Positions 17,125-25,375 of a DNA stretch of 64,000 nucleotides are shown here, one piece after another. Source of the stretch: Caryophanales bacterium (GTDB taxonomy: Bacteria; Bacillota; Bacilli; Bacillales; Bacillaceae_J); the NCBI GenBank assembly GCA_012840465.1, contig DULJ01000042.1:1-64000 (forward strand), written 5' to 3'. The notes below the pieces were generated by a model, which had not been told where the DNA came from, did not search any database, and saw only the letters and a program-made list of their open reading frames with translations. Every line of letters starts with the position of its first letter. Within the stretch, counting starts at the first letter, position 1. A program made the position numbers and the translations under genes.

Positions 17125-17829
17125 TTGAATAAGATCATAGTCATCGAAGATGATATTTACTTGCGAGAAGAACTTGTCAATACCTTCTTAAAGAAGGGGT
17201 ACTCAGTATCGAGTATCTCCTCTTTTGACGCACCCGAAAAAGAAATACTGAACAATAACCCTGACTTGGCAGTATTAGACATAAACCTTCCGGGTAAATC
17301 TGGATTTGAGTTATGTAAGTGGCTTAAAGCGAGAGCTTCTTTCCCTATTCTTATTTTAACAGCACGCGATACTCTATCAGATGAATTATACGCATTGGGG
17401 CTTGGTGCCGATGATTTTCTTACAAAACCATGCCATCCCGACCGGCTCATAGCACGTGTGGAGCGATTGCTTCAAACATATGGGAAAGTGAGAAACCTGA
17501 TACAAGCAGGAGATCTTGTATTAGATATTGACACATATAAAGTGATTTGGAAAAATGCCCATATTGTCTTATCTGATACGGAAGGAAGAATTCTAAAAGT
17601 TCTAATTGAACGTTATCCATCCGTTGTTTCAAAAAAGAATTTGCTTATTGAGCTTTGGGGTAGCGAAGAATACATTGACGAAAACATTCTTCAAGTAAAT
17701 ATGACCCGGCTGAGAAAGAGCTTAGATTCCATCGGTCTTAGAGATATTATACAAACCGTTCGTGGACAAGGTTATCGACTGGAGGTGAGCAGGCGCCGTG
17801 AAGCGACAGAATATGAGTTTGAAAGCTGA
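17125..17829 (+). CDS. Bce-type response regulator (OmpR family)
   Basis: A 234-residue OmpR/PhoB regulator. The receiver domain has the acidic pair Glu8/Asp9-Asp10, the phospho-acceptor Asp52 (LAVLDINLPGKSG) and Lys in TKPCHP. The C-terminal winged helix ends in RGQGYRLE. It likely activates the upstream ABC operon through the TTACA/TGTAA dyad. A TTG start at 17125 is used, served by GGGGGTGA. Confidence 0.9.
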   Translation: MNKIIVIEDDIYLREELVNTFLKKGYSVSSISSFDAPEKEILNNNPDLAVLDINLPGKSGFELCKWLKARASFPILILTARDTLSDELYALGLGADDFLTKPCHPDRLIARVERLLQTYGKVRNLIQAGDLVLDIDTYKVIWKNAHIVLSDTEGRILKVLIERYPSVVSKKNLLIELWGSEEYIDENILQVNMTRLRKSLDSIGLRDIIQTVRGQGYRLEVSRRREATEYEFES

Positions 17830-18859
17830 AAGGCATTGGCTTGTCCTATTACTTTTAACCGACCTGTTTTTTATTTTTCTGACATGGCTGATAGGCCCAG
17901 ACACTTTCGGAAGTGTTATTATAATTATCTTGCTTTTTACTGCTATTATTGTTTCTACAGGTTACTGGATTGATCGAATGAAACAAAAAAAACAAATGGA
18001 GATACTGCAAACTTTTCTGAACAGCTTGGATGAAGAAACGGAACAACGTTTATTGGCGACGGTGGATGAATCTTGGCATCCCGCGATACGCATAGCATCA
18101 GCACAGTTGAGAGAGCAATCCCAAACAATAAAAGTCAAACAACTGGAACTGCAAAACTATCAGGAGTTTATCGAGGCATGGACGCACGAAATCAAAACAC
18201 CCCTGTCTCTTGCAACATTGGTTTTAGCCAACCATAAGGAAGAAATGTCAGCGTATATTTATAATCGGATGGAGTATGTACGCTGTACTATTAACAATGA
18301 TGTTGATCGAATATTATACTATGCTCGGCTTCAGGCTGACCATGTAGATTATAAATTTGTGAAATTGGATTTGAGCGACTGTGTGCAGGAGTGCTTTGAA
18401 GATTTTCAAGCTATATCTGATGAAAAGAAAATTGATGTGCAACTAAATTTATCACATTTGCAGATTATAAGTGATAAAAAAGTCCTTACCTTCATGCTAT
18501 CGCAACTTTTCAGCAATGCCTTTAAGTATACAGCGTCTGTCAACGGCACTGTACACGTCGTAAGTTGGTCGGACACTCAGGACGATGGTAAAATACATCT
18601 TGCCGTCCGAGATAATGGTAAAGGTGTTCCACCGGAAGATTTTCCTTTCTTATTTGACAAAGGGTTTACCGGAAGCCATCCGGATCGACAGAATGCAACT
18701 GGCATGGGCTTATACCTCGTAAAAAAATATGCCGAAGCATTATCGGTTGAGGTAAATATTGAATCAATATCGACATCGGGACAAGGATTTGGCATCGAGC
18801 TGATATTTCCTATTATATTATATAATGATGTTAAAAGTGTGAAAGGCTACAGCAGTTAA
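17798..18859 (+). CDS. Bce-type intramembrane-sensing histidine kinase
   Basis: 353 residues. Two N-terminal transmembrane helices (about 14-32 and 36-56) are joined by only a few residues, so there is no extracellular sensor. This fits kinases that read the state of the Bce permease. The H-box is THEIKTPLS with His130, and the ATPase domain has FSNAFKYT, DNGKG and GMGLYLVK. The GTG start overlaps the response regulator gene by 32 nt. It forms a complete four-gene resistance module with the upstream genes. Confidence 0.9.
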   Translation: MKRQNMSLKAERHWLVLLLLTDLFFIFLTWLIGPDTFGSVIIIILLFTAIIVSTGYWIDRMKQKKQMEILQTFLNSLDEETEQRLLATVDESWHPAIRIASAQLREQSQTIKVKQLELQNYQEFIEAWTHEIKTPLSLATLVLANHKEEMSAYIYNRMEYVRCTINNDVDRILYYARLQADHVDYKFVKLDLSDCVQECFEDFQAISDEKKIDVQLNLSHLQIISDKKVLTFMLSQLFSNAFKYTASVNGTVHVVSWSDTQDDGKIHLAVRDNGKGVPPEDFPFLFDKGFTGSHPDRQNATGMGLYLVKKYAEALSVEVNIESISTSGQGFGIELIFPIILYNDVKSVKGYSS

Positions 18860-18929
18860 AAAGTATAGGCTTATCACAAGAATATCTTGCAATATGACGC
18901 AAGAAACTTTGCTTATCGAATTTAACAAA

Positions 18930-18966
18930 AAGCTATAGTGCAGTCTTTACATCTGCACTATAGCTT
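18930..18966. terminator. Strong hairpin between convergent operons
   Basis: A 14-bp perfect inverted repeat (arms 18930-18943 and 18953-18966, AAGCTATAGTGCAG) lies between the kinase gene and the reverse-strand CDF gene. No long T run follows on the plus strand, so terminator function is probable rather than certain. Confidence 0.5.
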
Positions 18967-19022
18967 GAAGATAGTCGGTCAAAAATTTACTTGTTTTCGT
19001 AAATCCCTAAGTTGAACTCTCT

Positions 19023-19961
19023 TTACGGCGCTTTTTTGTCTAAAAAATCATCACCATATTGTCCATGTTCGTTAATACTAGGATGCTCAATTTGAACAGT
19101 GTTGTGTTTAAGACCATATTTGTCTTTTAACATCTGATTTATAGCCGACACAATGCTGAATGGATTTTGGTCTTTATTAATAAAAACATGGGCGGTTAGA
19201 GAATGGTGATCTGTGGTAATTGTCCAAAGATGTAATTCATGAATATCTTTAATTCCCATAATAGCTCCAATGTCCGCACGAATCTGATCTAAATCAAATT
19301 CTTCCGGCACTGTTTCCATTAAGATAAGGTAGGATGCACGGATAATCTTAGCTCCACCAACAAAGACGACAGCGCCAATGACAATACTTATAATCGGGTC
19401 AAAGATGTTAAGATTAGTAAAGTAAATCAAAGTAGCTGATATAATGACACCAACGGAGTTTAATAAATCACCGATGAAATGCCAAAGTGCGCTTTTGATA
19501 TTCAGATTATTTTCCTTTTTTGTACTACGCATTAATACAATTGTAAGGACTATATTTACAATTAAGCCAATAATAGCCACCCCCAACATTAATCCAAAAT
19601 TAATTTCCTGAGGATTAATGATCCTTTTGATACCTTCAATAAAAATTCCAATCGCTATGACAATCAAAGCCAATCCGTTCAAAAACGATGCTAAAATTTC
19701 AAAACGAAGGAAGCCGAACGTATATTTATTATTTGATTCATGTGTAGATAAATAGATAGCGGTTATACTTAATCCCAATGCCAGTACATCAGACAGCATG
19801 TGCGCTGAATCCGATAAAAGCGCCAAAGAATGAGCTAATATCCCACCAACTATTTCGACGAGTGTAAAGAATAAGGTTAGCATTAACGTTATCCATAATG
19901 TTTTTTTAGATTCACTTTGTTTTTTAACGTGGTTCAAATGGTGAAAATCATATCTATTCAT
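19023..19961 (-). CDS. CDF-family cation efflux protein (CzcD-like)
   Basis: A 312-residue cation diffusion facilitator with six predicted transmembrane helices and a C-terminal cytosolic domain. The transport-site motifs are visible as SDSAHMLSDVLAL in helix 2 and HFIGDLLNS in helix 5. The His-rich N-terminus (HHLNHVKK) is typical. It should export Zn(II), Cd(II) or Co(II) in exchange for protons. It is transcribed away from the arsR-sulP operon. The exact metal is unknown. Confidence 0.9.
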   Translation of the reverse strand: MNRYDFHHLNHVKKQSESKKTLWITLMLTLFFTLVEIVGGILAHSLALLSDSAHMLSDVLALGLSITAIYLSTHESNNKYTFGFLRFEILASFLNGLALIVIAIGIFIEGIKRIINPQEINFGLMLGVAIIGLIVNIVLTIVLMRSTKKENNLNIKSALWHFIGDLLNSVGVIISATLIYFTNLNIFDPIISIVIGAVVFVGGAKIIRASYLILMETVPEEFDLDQIRADIGAIMGIKDIHELHLWTITTDHHSLTAHVFINKDQNPFSIVSAINQMLKDKYGLKHNTVQIEHPSINEHGQYGDDFLDKKAP

Positions 19962-20181
19962 TGTTTAAAACTCCCTTCTACGGTAATCATAATTCTTGGT
20001 TGTGCTATTGTTAATTTTAATTGAAAATATTGTATTTTAATTGATAATAATATTCATAATACATAGTTTACCCTTTAATATTACTGATAATAATTATAAA
20101 TAAATTCCAAAATGAAGCTATTTCAAATATAGTTTACATAATGTTATTAATGTAAATTTAAAGTATTTATACAAAAAGTAT

Positions 20182-20237
20182 TTGAATTTTTCTTTAAACG
20201 GCAGTATAATCCATACATATTCAAATATTTGAATATG
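20182..20237 (+). promoter_or_regulatory. Promoter and 22-nt palindromic operator of arsR-sulP
   Basis: A -35 TTGAAT (20182-20187), 17-nt spacer and TATAAT (20205-20210) precede a perfect 22-nt palindrome at 20216-20237 with half site CATATTCAAAT. This sits on the expected transcription start, and its ATTCAAAT...ATTTGAAT form is like ArsR/SmtB operators. A further half site (CATATTCAA) is at 20252. The likely regulator is the ArsR-type protein encoded just downstream. The rest of the 19962-20284 intergenic stretch is AT-rich without further features. Confidence 0.8.
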
Positions 20238-20284
20238 TGAAACTATCTTTTGCATATTCAATGGTTATATAGGGGGACGATTTT

Positions 20285-20638
20285 TTGTGGAACGATATGC
20301 ACCAATTTAAAGCAGAATTTTTCAAAGCGTTGGCACATCCTTTGAGAATTCAAATTTTGGAAATATTATCGGAGGGGGAGAAGAGTGTAAACGAAATTCA
20401 ACTTAGCCTCAATAGTGGGGGCTCTGCCGTGTCACAACAACTAAGTGTGTTGCGAACGAAGAATATTGTCGTTGGTGTAAAAGACGGAAAAAGGGTGATT
20501 TATTCACTGCGGGACCCGGCCATTATTGAGCTATTAGAGGTTGCTAAGGAAATATTTAATAATCATTTAATCGACACAATCAATGTACTTGAAGGGTTAG
20601 ATGATCAAAAACAAATTAGTGCGGGGAAAAAAATCTAG
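20285..20638 (+). CDS. ArsR-family transcriptional repressor
   Basis: A 117-residue winged-helix protein. The N-terminal helix has FFKALAHPLRIQILEIL, the recognition region is GGSAVSQQLSVLRTKNIV, and the wing is GVKDGKRVIYSL. It contains no cysteine and lacks the Asp/His alpha-5 site of CzrA, so the signal it senses is unclear. The TTG at 20285 is placed correctly behind AGGGGGAC; the next ATG is too far away. It probably represses its own operon through the palindrome at 20216-20237. Confidence 0.88.
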   Translation: MWNDMHQFKAEFFKALAHPLRIQILEILSEGEKSVNEIQLSLNSGGSAVSQQLSVLRTKNIVVGVKDGKRVIYSLRDPAIIELLEVAKEIFNNHLIDTINVLEGLDDQKQISAGKKI

Positions 20639-20672
20639 AGTGGAGAAAGTAAAAAGAAAAGAAGGGCTAGTG

Positions 20673-22436
20673 GTGAGAGGCTTATTTGTTGAGCGATTCG
20701 AAGGGTATACACTTAAACACTTTCAAAAGGATTTAATTTCAGGAGTTATAGTAGGGGTTATTGCCATTCCATTAGGTATGGCATTTGCAATCGCATCAGG
20801 GGTTAAACCGGAATATGGGATTTATACAACCATTATTGCGGGAATTTTGATTTCCTTGTTTGGAGGCTCCAAGTTTCAAATTGGTGGACCAACGGGCGCT
20901 TTTATCCCAGTCTTGTTTGGGATTGTTATTACGTATGGATATACGGATTTATTACTTGCCGGCTTTATGGCGGGGGTCATGCTTTGCCTGATGGGGATTT
21001 TTAAAGCCGGTAATTTAATTAAATTTATCCCACGTCCGGTTACAATCGGTTTTACAGCCGGTATCGCGGTTATCATTTTCTCAGGACAAATCGGTAATTT
21101 TCTCGGACTGACTGACTTGGAGAACCATGAAAAATTCATCGATAATATGAAAGAAATCATTATGCATATTGATACAATCAATATGTACAGCGTATTAACG
21201 GCATTACTTTCCTTATTAGTTATTTTAATTACACCAAAGATATTGCCTAGAGTACCTGGATCATTGGTTGGCCTAATTGTTTCGAGTGTCATAGCAACGA
21301 TCTTCTTTTCAGGTCATATTGAAACGATAGGTACGGCTTTCGGTGAAATACCTAATAAACTTCCGCACTTTCAATTTCCGGAGATTACTTGGGGGCGGAT
21401 TGAAAAGTTATTGGCACCAGCTTTTGTTATCGCAATTTTAGGTGGAATTGAGTCGTTATTATCAGCTGTAGTTGCAGATGGAATGACAAATAGTAAGCAT
21501 AATAGCAATCGTGAATTGATCGGTCAGGGTGTAGCCAACATTATTACACCATTATTCGGGGGAATTCCGGCAACAGGTGCAATTGCAAGGACGGCAACCA
21601 ATATTAAAACAGGTGCGGTTTCTCCTTTGTCAGGTGTTATTCATGGTGTATTTGTGCTATTTACATTACTCGTGTTTGCTCCATATGCGTCACATATTCC
21701 ATTAGCAAGTATGGCACCGGTATTAATGATTGTTGCATGGAATATGAGTGAACGAAAAGAATTTTCGCATGTGTTAAAAGTGAAAACAGGGGATTCACTG
21801 ATTTTGCTAGTGACTTTCCTTGTTACCGTATTTGCCAATATAACAACAGCGGTTGAGGTCGGACTTGTTTTAGCTGTAGTCTTATTTGTAAAACGTATGA
21901 GTGAAATGCCAATTGTTTCGAAGGTGTTACCTGACCATACTCAGAAGAATCAATCCGTGCAGCCCCATGTTGTGAGCGACACACATGACTGTCCACAAGT
22001 AAGCATCTATACGATTGAAGGTCCGCTGTTCTTTGGGGTAGCACAGCTTTTTGAACAACGAATTACAGAAACGATCAATTATAAGCCCAAGGTATTAATT
22101 TTACGAATGGGAAAAGTTCCTTTTATGGATACAACAGGAGAGGCAAATCTTAGAAGCATTATCCGTCACTTTAAGAAGCAAGGCGGCACTGTGTTAATTT
22201 CTGGAGCTGTTTTACCTTTATTGGATACATTGAAAAAAACAGGATTATACGATGAAATTGGAGAAAACCACTTTTTCAATCATACTGGGGAAGCTATCAA
22301 TTTTGGCATGAAGGAAATTGAAACAAATAAATGTTTAGGCTGTAAGCATTTTGCTTTTCGGGAATGTGAACAATTATCACGAGCTGGGAGCCTTGAAAAG
22401 GGAATAGAGCTGAACAGTCAAAAAGGTATCGTTTAA
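20673..22436 (+). CDS. SulP-family anion transporter with STAS domain
   Basis: A 587-residue permease of the SLC26/SulP family. About 10-14 membrane helices fill residues 20-410, including the family signature region around GVIAIPLGMAFAIASGVKPE. A cytosolic STAS domain follows (about 440-550, with LRMGKVPFMDTTGEANL). The C-terminal tail has a Cys cluster (CLGCKHFAFREC). It may carry sulfate, bicarbonate or another anion; the substrate is unknown. The GTG at 20673 is chosen for the GAAGGG six bases upstream. The gene lies directly behind the ArsR-type gene and is probably controlled by it. Confidence 0.82.
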   Translation: MRGLFVERFEGYTLKHFQKDLISGVIVGVIAIPLGMAFAIASGVKPEYGIYTTIIAGILISLFGGSKFQIGGPTGAFIPVLFGIVITYGYTDLLLAGFMAGVMLCLMGIFKAGNLIKFIPRPVTIGFTAGIAVIIFSGQIGNFLGLTDLENHEKFIDNMKEIIMHIDTINMYSVLTALLSLLVILITPKILPRVPGSLVGLIVSSVIATIFFSGHIETIGTAFGEIPNKLPHFQFPEITWGRIEKLLAPAFVIAILGGIESLLSAVVADGMTNSKHNSNRELIGQGVANIITPLFGGIPATGAIARTATNIKTGAVSPLSGVIHGVFVLFTLLVFAPYASHIPLASMAPVLMIVAWNMSERKEFSHVLKVKTGDSLILLVTFLVTVFANITTAVEVGLVLAVVLFVKRMSEMPIVSKVLPDHTQKNQSVQPHVVSDTHDCPQVSIYTIEGPLFFGVAQLFEQRITETINYKPKVLILRMGKVPFMDTTGEANLRSIIRHFKKQGGTVLISGAVLPLLDTLKKTGLYDEIGENHFFNHTGEAINFGMKEIETNKCLGCKHFAFRECEQLSRAGSLEKGIELNSQKGIV

Positions 22437-22442
22437 CAACTA

Positions 22443-22486
22443 AAAGGCAGATTTAACAAGTTATCATGTTAAATCCGCCTTTTTTC
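22443..22486 (+). terminator. Terminator after sulP
   Basis: AAAGGCAGATTTAACA pairs with TGTTAAATCCGCCTT and is followed by a T run. Confidence 0.85.
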
Positions 22487-22551
22487 AGCATAGGCTAATT
22501 GGAATTCCTGCTAGTAATGGTAATGTGCTATATGTAAGAATTCCAAGATGT

Positions 22552-22881
22552 TTATTTTTCATTTAAGTTACTAGGATCCATGGAGTTTTCAGCCCAATAC
22601 TGAATCGCTTTAATAATAGGTTTCATCTCTCTACCACGTTCTGTTAATTCATATTCGATCCTTACTGGTATTTCAGGATAGACATTTCTCGTAACAACAC
22701 CCCATTTTTCCAATTCCTTTAGTCGTTCGGAAAGAAGTTTTCCACTGATTGGTAAACTTGATTCCATCTCACCAAATCGTTGGGGTCCTACTAGTAATTG
22801 AGAAATAATAAGTCCCATCCACCGTTTTCCTAATAATTGCATTGCTGCTTCAAATTTAGGGCAGAGTTCATAATTACTCAT
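22552..22881 (-). CDS. HxlR-family transcriptional regulator
   Basis: A 109-residue winged-helix regulator of the HxlR/YodB type. The N-terminal CPKFEAAMQLLGKRWMGLII and the helix SGKLLSERLKELEKWG are characteristic. Cys7 is at the place of the redox-sensing Cys of YodB-like members, so it may respond to quinones or electrophiles. No obvious target gene is beside it. Confidence 0.85.
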   Translation of the reverse strand: MSNYELCPKFEAAMQLLGKRWMGLIISQLLVGPQRFGEMESSLPISGKLLSERLKELEKWGVVTRNVYPEIPVRIEYELTERGREMKPIIKAIQYWAENSMDPSNLNEK

Positions 22882-22977
22882 TAAAATTCACCTCTACCCT
22901 TATTATAACAAAAAATACCACTGTTACCATGTTTCAATAATAAATATAGTAATTAAATAAAATCAAATAACTAAAGG

Positions 22978-23124
22978 TTACTGAATACTGTATAAAATAA
23001 ATACAAGTACACCTAAGCACAAGCAAGTAATGAAGAAAGATTTACTTCGCTCGATCCAGATTTCTTTTGCTTTTTTGCGTTCGTAGATTCTATGGTTACG
23101 AATAGTATTTTTGCGGCTATCCAT
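22978..23124 (-). CDS. Small membrane protein (48 aa)
   Basis: A 48-codon frame on the reverse strand starts at 23124 with a weak GGGAG site. The product is strongly basic at first (MDSRKNTIRNHRIYERKKAK) and then has one transmembrane helix (SFFITCLCLGVLVFILYSI). I do not recognise a family. The sharply bipartite composition argues that it is a real single-pass membrane peptide. Confidence 0.5.
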   Translation of the reverse strand: MDSRKNTIRNHRIYERKKAKEIWIERSKSFFITCLCLGVLVFILYSIQ

Positions 23125-23253
23125 CGTTCGAAAACTCCCATCATCCATAATTAGGCACGGATTGAAATCTTTGTTATACTAATTTTAACATTAAATAAAT
23201 TGCCTTTCTTCATAGCTTTAGGAACTTTTTTTGAAAAATAGAGAGGGTTATCA

Positions 23254-23535
23254 ATGAAACTAATATATTCGCAACCATATGTAAGAGTAATTCGCAGGAT
23301 TGATAATAATCAGCAGCTTTATATTCAAACATTAGCCTATATCCATCTATATAAGGATCGAATTGAAACAGAAGCTCAAACCTTTTCATTAAAAAATGTT
23401 TTTGATATGTCCTTCAAATCCTTTTCTTCTAATAATGGCTTCCTTTACCTACACACGCATCAGGGCGTATTTACTTATATAGTGGAGTCAAACCCAAGTA
23501 AATTTATCAAAGTATTTAAGAATATTAAATATTAA
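23254..23535 (+). CDS. Hypothetical protein (93 aa)
   Basis: The frame starts at an ATG behind AGAGAGGG and encodes 93 residues without signal peptide or membrane helix. The alternating pattern (LYIQTLAYIHLYKDRIETEA, then FLYLHTHQGVFTYIVES) suggests a beta-rich fold, perhaps PH-like. No family is recognised. A hairpin that can terminate it lies at 23613-23649. Confidence 0.6.
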   Translation: MKLIYSQPYVRVIRRIDNNQQLYIQTLAYIHLYKDRIETEAQTFSLKNVFDMSFKSFSSNNGFLYLHTHQGVFTYIVESNPSKFIKVFKNIKY

Positions 23536-23612
23536 GCAAGAAAAGATTTTACTGTTGGAATACCTACTCAGTATAGTGACAATACATTGGAAAAAGTTGT
23601 CCAATAAATAAA

Positions 23613-23649
23613 TAGCACTTTTTCGCTTTAGAAGTGCGAAAAAGTGCTA
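23613..23649. terminator. Bidirectional terminator
   Basis: Arms TAGCACTTTTTCGC (23613-23626) and GCGAAAAAGTGCTA (23636-23649) form a perfect 14-bp stem. The hairpin is between two convergent genes and contains the stop codon of the reverse-strand one. Confidence 0.7.
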
Positions 23650-23865
23650 TAAAAGCCCATGCTTCCTAAAAACCGTTTCAGATCCGCATTTTGCACAATA
23701 GGCTGCATCAGGTCTATTCGTTTGTCCACACCCATGTTTGCCATTTGTTTTAGAATCCGAACATCGATTAATTAACGGTGCCCCACAACTAACACAATAT
23801 TGATCATTTTCTTCAGCAACATGGTGGCATCTTATGCAATGTTTTTTTTCTTTTTGATCACTCAA
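23647..23865 (-). CDS. Double zinc-ribbon protein
   Basis: A 72-residue protein with two treble-clef/zinc-ribbon units: CIRCHH...CVSC, then C-x(8)-CG and CAKCG. Such proteins bind two Zn ions; their partners are unknown. It is the last gene of a reverse-strand group with the GerP-like genes, 7 nt from its upstream neighbour, and may be part of the same spore-surface function. Confidence 0.75.
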   Translation of the reverse strand: MSDQKEKKHCIRCHHVAEENDQYCVSCGAPLINRCSDSKTNGKHGCGQTNRPDAAYCAKCGSETVFRKHGLL

Positions 23866-23872
23866 AGCCTCA

Positions 23873-24367
23873 TCACCCTATTTCTGTATTTGGTGAAAAG
23901 TTTATTAAGCGCTGTTGCACAGGTGCATCAACGATATCATCATCTTTGACAACATTTAGGCTATCCGCTAAAACATTATCACCAATAAATTGTCCGTTCC
24001 CCAAGTTGCCTTTTATTTGAGACGCCCACCCGGATTGAGTGTTTTCTCCAATTGATATGGTCGCATTTGTATCAAGAAGATCAACCTTAATTTCATTAAA
24101 ATTAATATCAATATTACTTTCGGAATTCTTTATGTTATTTTCAATCCACATACTGTTATTAACCATGGGTGAATCGACATTGTCATCATCAGATACGATG
24201 GAAATCATTTTCTCAAATTTATTTTGATTACCAACTTTTCCTAACCCCGAATTCAATTTGATTTGGGACCGCCAACCGTTGACAATATTCGTTTGCGAGA
24301 TGAAAATCCCTGATGAAGATTCAATTGTGGTGACTTGAATATCACCTAGATCAAATTGGGCTCTCAT
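23873..24367 (-). CDS. Spore protein with two GerPA/GerPF-like repeats
   Basis: 164 residues made of two related segments of about 65 residues (about 3-68 and 87-152). Each has the pattern of a Trp (GWRSQIK and GWASQIK), NxGxG and a DDDxVDxPV ending. This resembles the small GerPA/GerPF family involved in passage of germinants through the coat. The neighbouring gene at 24379 encodes a single copy of the same module. AGGGAGGTAC precedes the start. The role in spores is inferred from the resemblance. Confidence 0.6.
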   Translation of the reverse strand: MRAQFDLGDIQVTTIESSSGIFISQTNIVNGWRSQIKLNSGLGKVGNQNKFEKMISIVSDDDNVDSPMVNNSMWIENNIKNSESNIDINFNEIKVDLLDTNATISIGENTQSGWASQIKGNLGNGQFIGDNVLADSLNVVKDDDIVDAPVQQRLINFSPNTEIG

Positions 24368-24378
24368 TGAGTACCTCC

Positions 24379-24624
24379 CTATAGTGCTTGAGTTTGGTTT
24401 GATGGAACGATATCATTATCAGACACCGGCATATCAATTACATCGTTATCAAGAATATTAATGATCATGTTTACCTCAGCCGTATTACCGACAGCCTGAC
24501 CGGTTCCAAAATTTTGTTTTTGATGGGTATTCCAGCTTGATTGCAAATTTTCACCGATTGCAACCGTAGCATTTGTATTTTGAGCGTTGACGACGATTGA
24601 AACAAAGTTAATGGCTATTGCCAT
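24379..24624 (-). CDS. GerPA/GerPF-like spore protein, single module
   Basis: 81 residues carrying one copy of the module: INFVSIVVNAQNTNATVAIGE, WNTHQKQNFGTGQAVGN, ending DNDVIDMPV. It closely matches the second repeat of the adjacent 164-residue protein (DTNATISIGENTQSGWASQIK). Lack of a signal peptide and the small size fit proteins put into the spore coat from the mother cell. The start has a GGTGATC-type weak site. Confidence 0.6.
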   Translation of the reverse strand: MAIAINFVSIVVNAQNTNATVAIGENLQSSWNTHQKQNFGTGQAVGNTAEVNMIINILDNDVIDMPVSDNDIVPSNQTQAL

Positions 24625-24716
24625 AACAAGATCACCCTAACATGTTTTGGTATTATATCCTATGCGATACTTTTTTGAAAAAGTACGTAACTACACGGTC
24701 ATTTTGACCGGACATC

Positions 24717-25217
24717 CTATAAATTCAAATCAATTTCTGTAAATTGCAGGTCATCGGCTTTAGGTATTTTAATTTGAAGAATGCCATTTTTATAATTAAT
24801 TTTCGCCCCTCGCTGTTGAACAATGGCAGGTAATAGTACATTATGCTTGTCGCCAATATTTGGAACATCTTTTATGATGAGCCGATTGGAATTGTAATAT
24901 ATTTTTCCGGTTTTAATATCATTTTTATTATTCAGCGGAAAGTGGACGAAGACATCTTCGTGTGATTCAAATACTTTTATTTCAATGGGTTCATTTTTGG
25001 GTTGAGCATGACTAGGAGTTATTGTAGGTTCTTTATTTGGTATGGTGGATTTTTTTTGTTCCCTTGTTTTCATATCTGATTGCGGGGTAGGTTGGTAAGG
25101 CATATGACTTGAAAGAATTTTTTTTATAAAATCATCAACCTCATTTGGTTTAATATCGCTAAATTGTTTGATATAATCCTGCAGGTTTCCGTTAAGATTC
25201 CAAGGGAACATGAGCAC
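24717..25217 (-). CDS. Hsp20/alpha-crystallin-like spore-associated protein
   Basis: 166 residues. A linker rich in Pro/Thr/Gln (about 50-85) is followed by a beta-sandwich of Hsp20 type (IEIKVFESHEDVFVHFPL, then NGILQIKIPKA, the conserved end of the alpha-crystallin domain). The N-terminal MLMFPWNLNG and the position next to GerP-like genes recall spore-coat Hsp20 proteins such as CotM/CotP. The domain call is fair; the spore role is inferred. Confidence 0.6.
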   Translation of the reverse strand: MLMFPWNLNGNLQDYIKQFSDIKPNEVDDFIKKILSSHMPYQPTPQSDMKTREQKKSTIPNKEPTITPSHAQPKNEPIEIKVFESHEDVFVHFPLNNKNDIKTGKIYYNSNRLIIKDVPNIGDKHNVLLPAIVQQRGAKINYKNGILQIKIPKADDLQFTEIDLNL

Positions 25218-25375
25218 TCACTCCCTTCAGACCCTTGTTATCTATATATGTATGCGAAAAAAATATTTTTTTTCAACAAAGTTTTGCTTTACCGGGTAAT
25301 TGTTGGAGGCCCTATGATGACGGGAATTGTGATATTATAATATATACTATTGAGACTCACAGCTGAGGTGATGAA

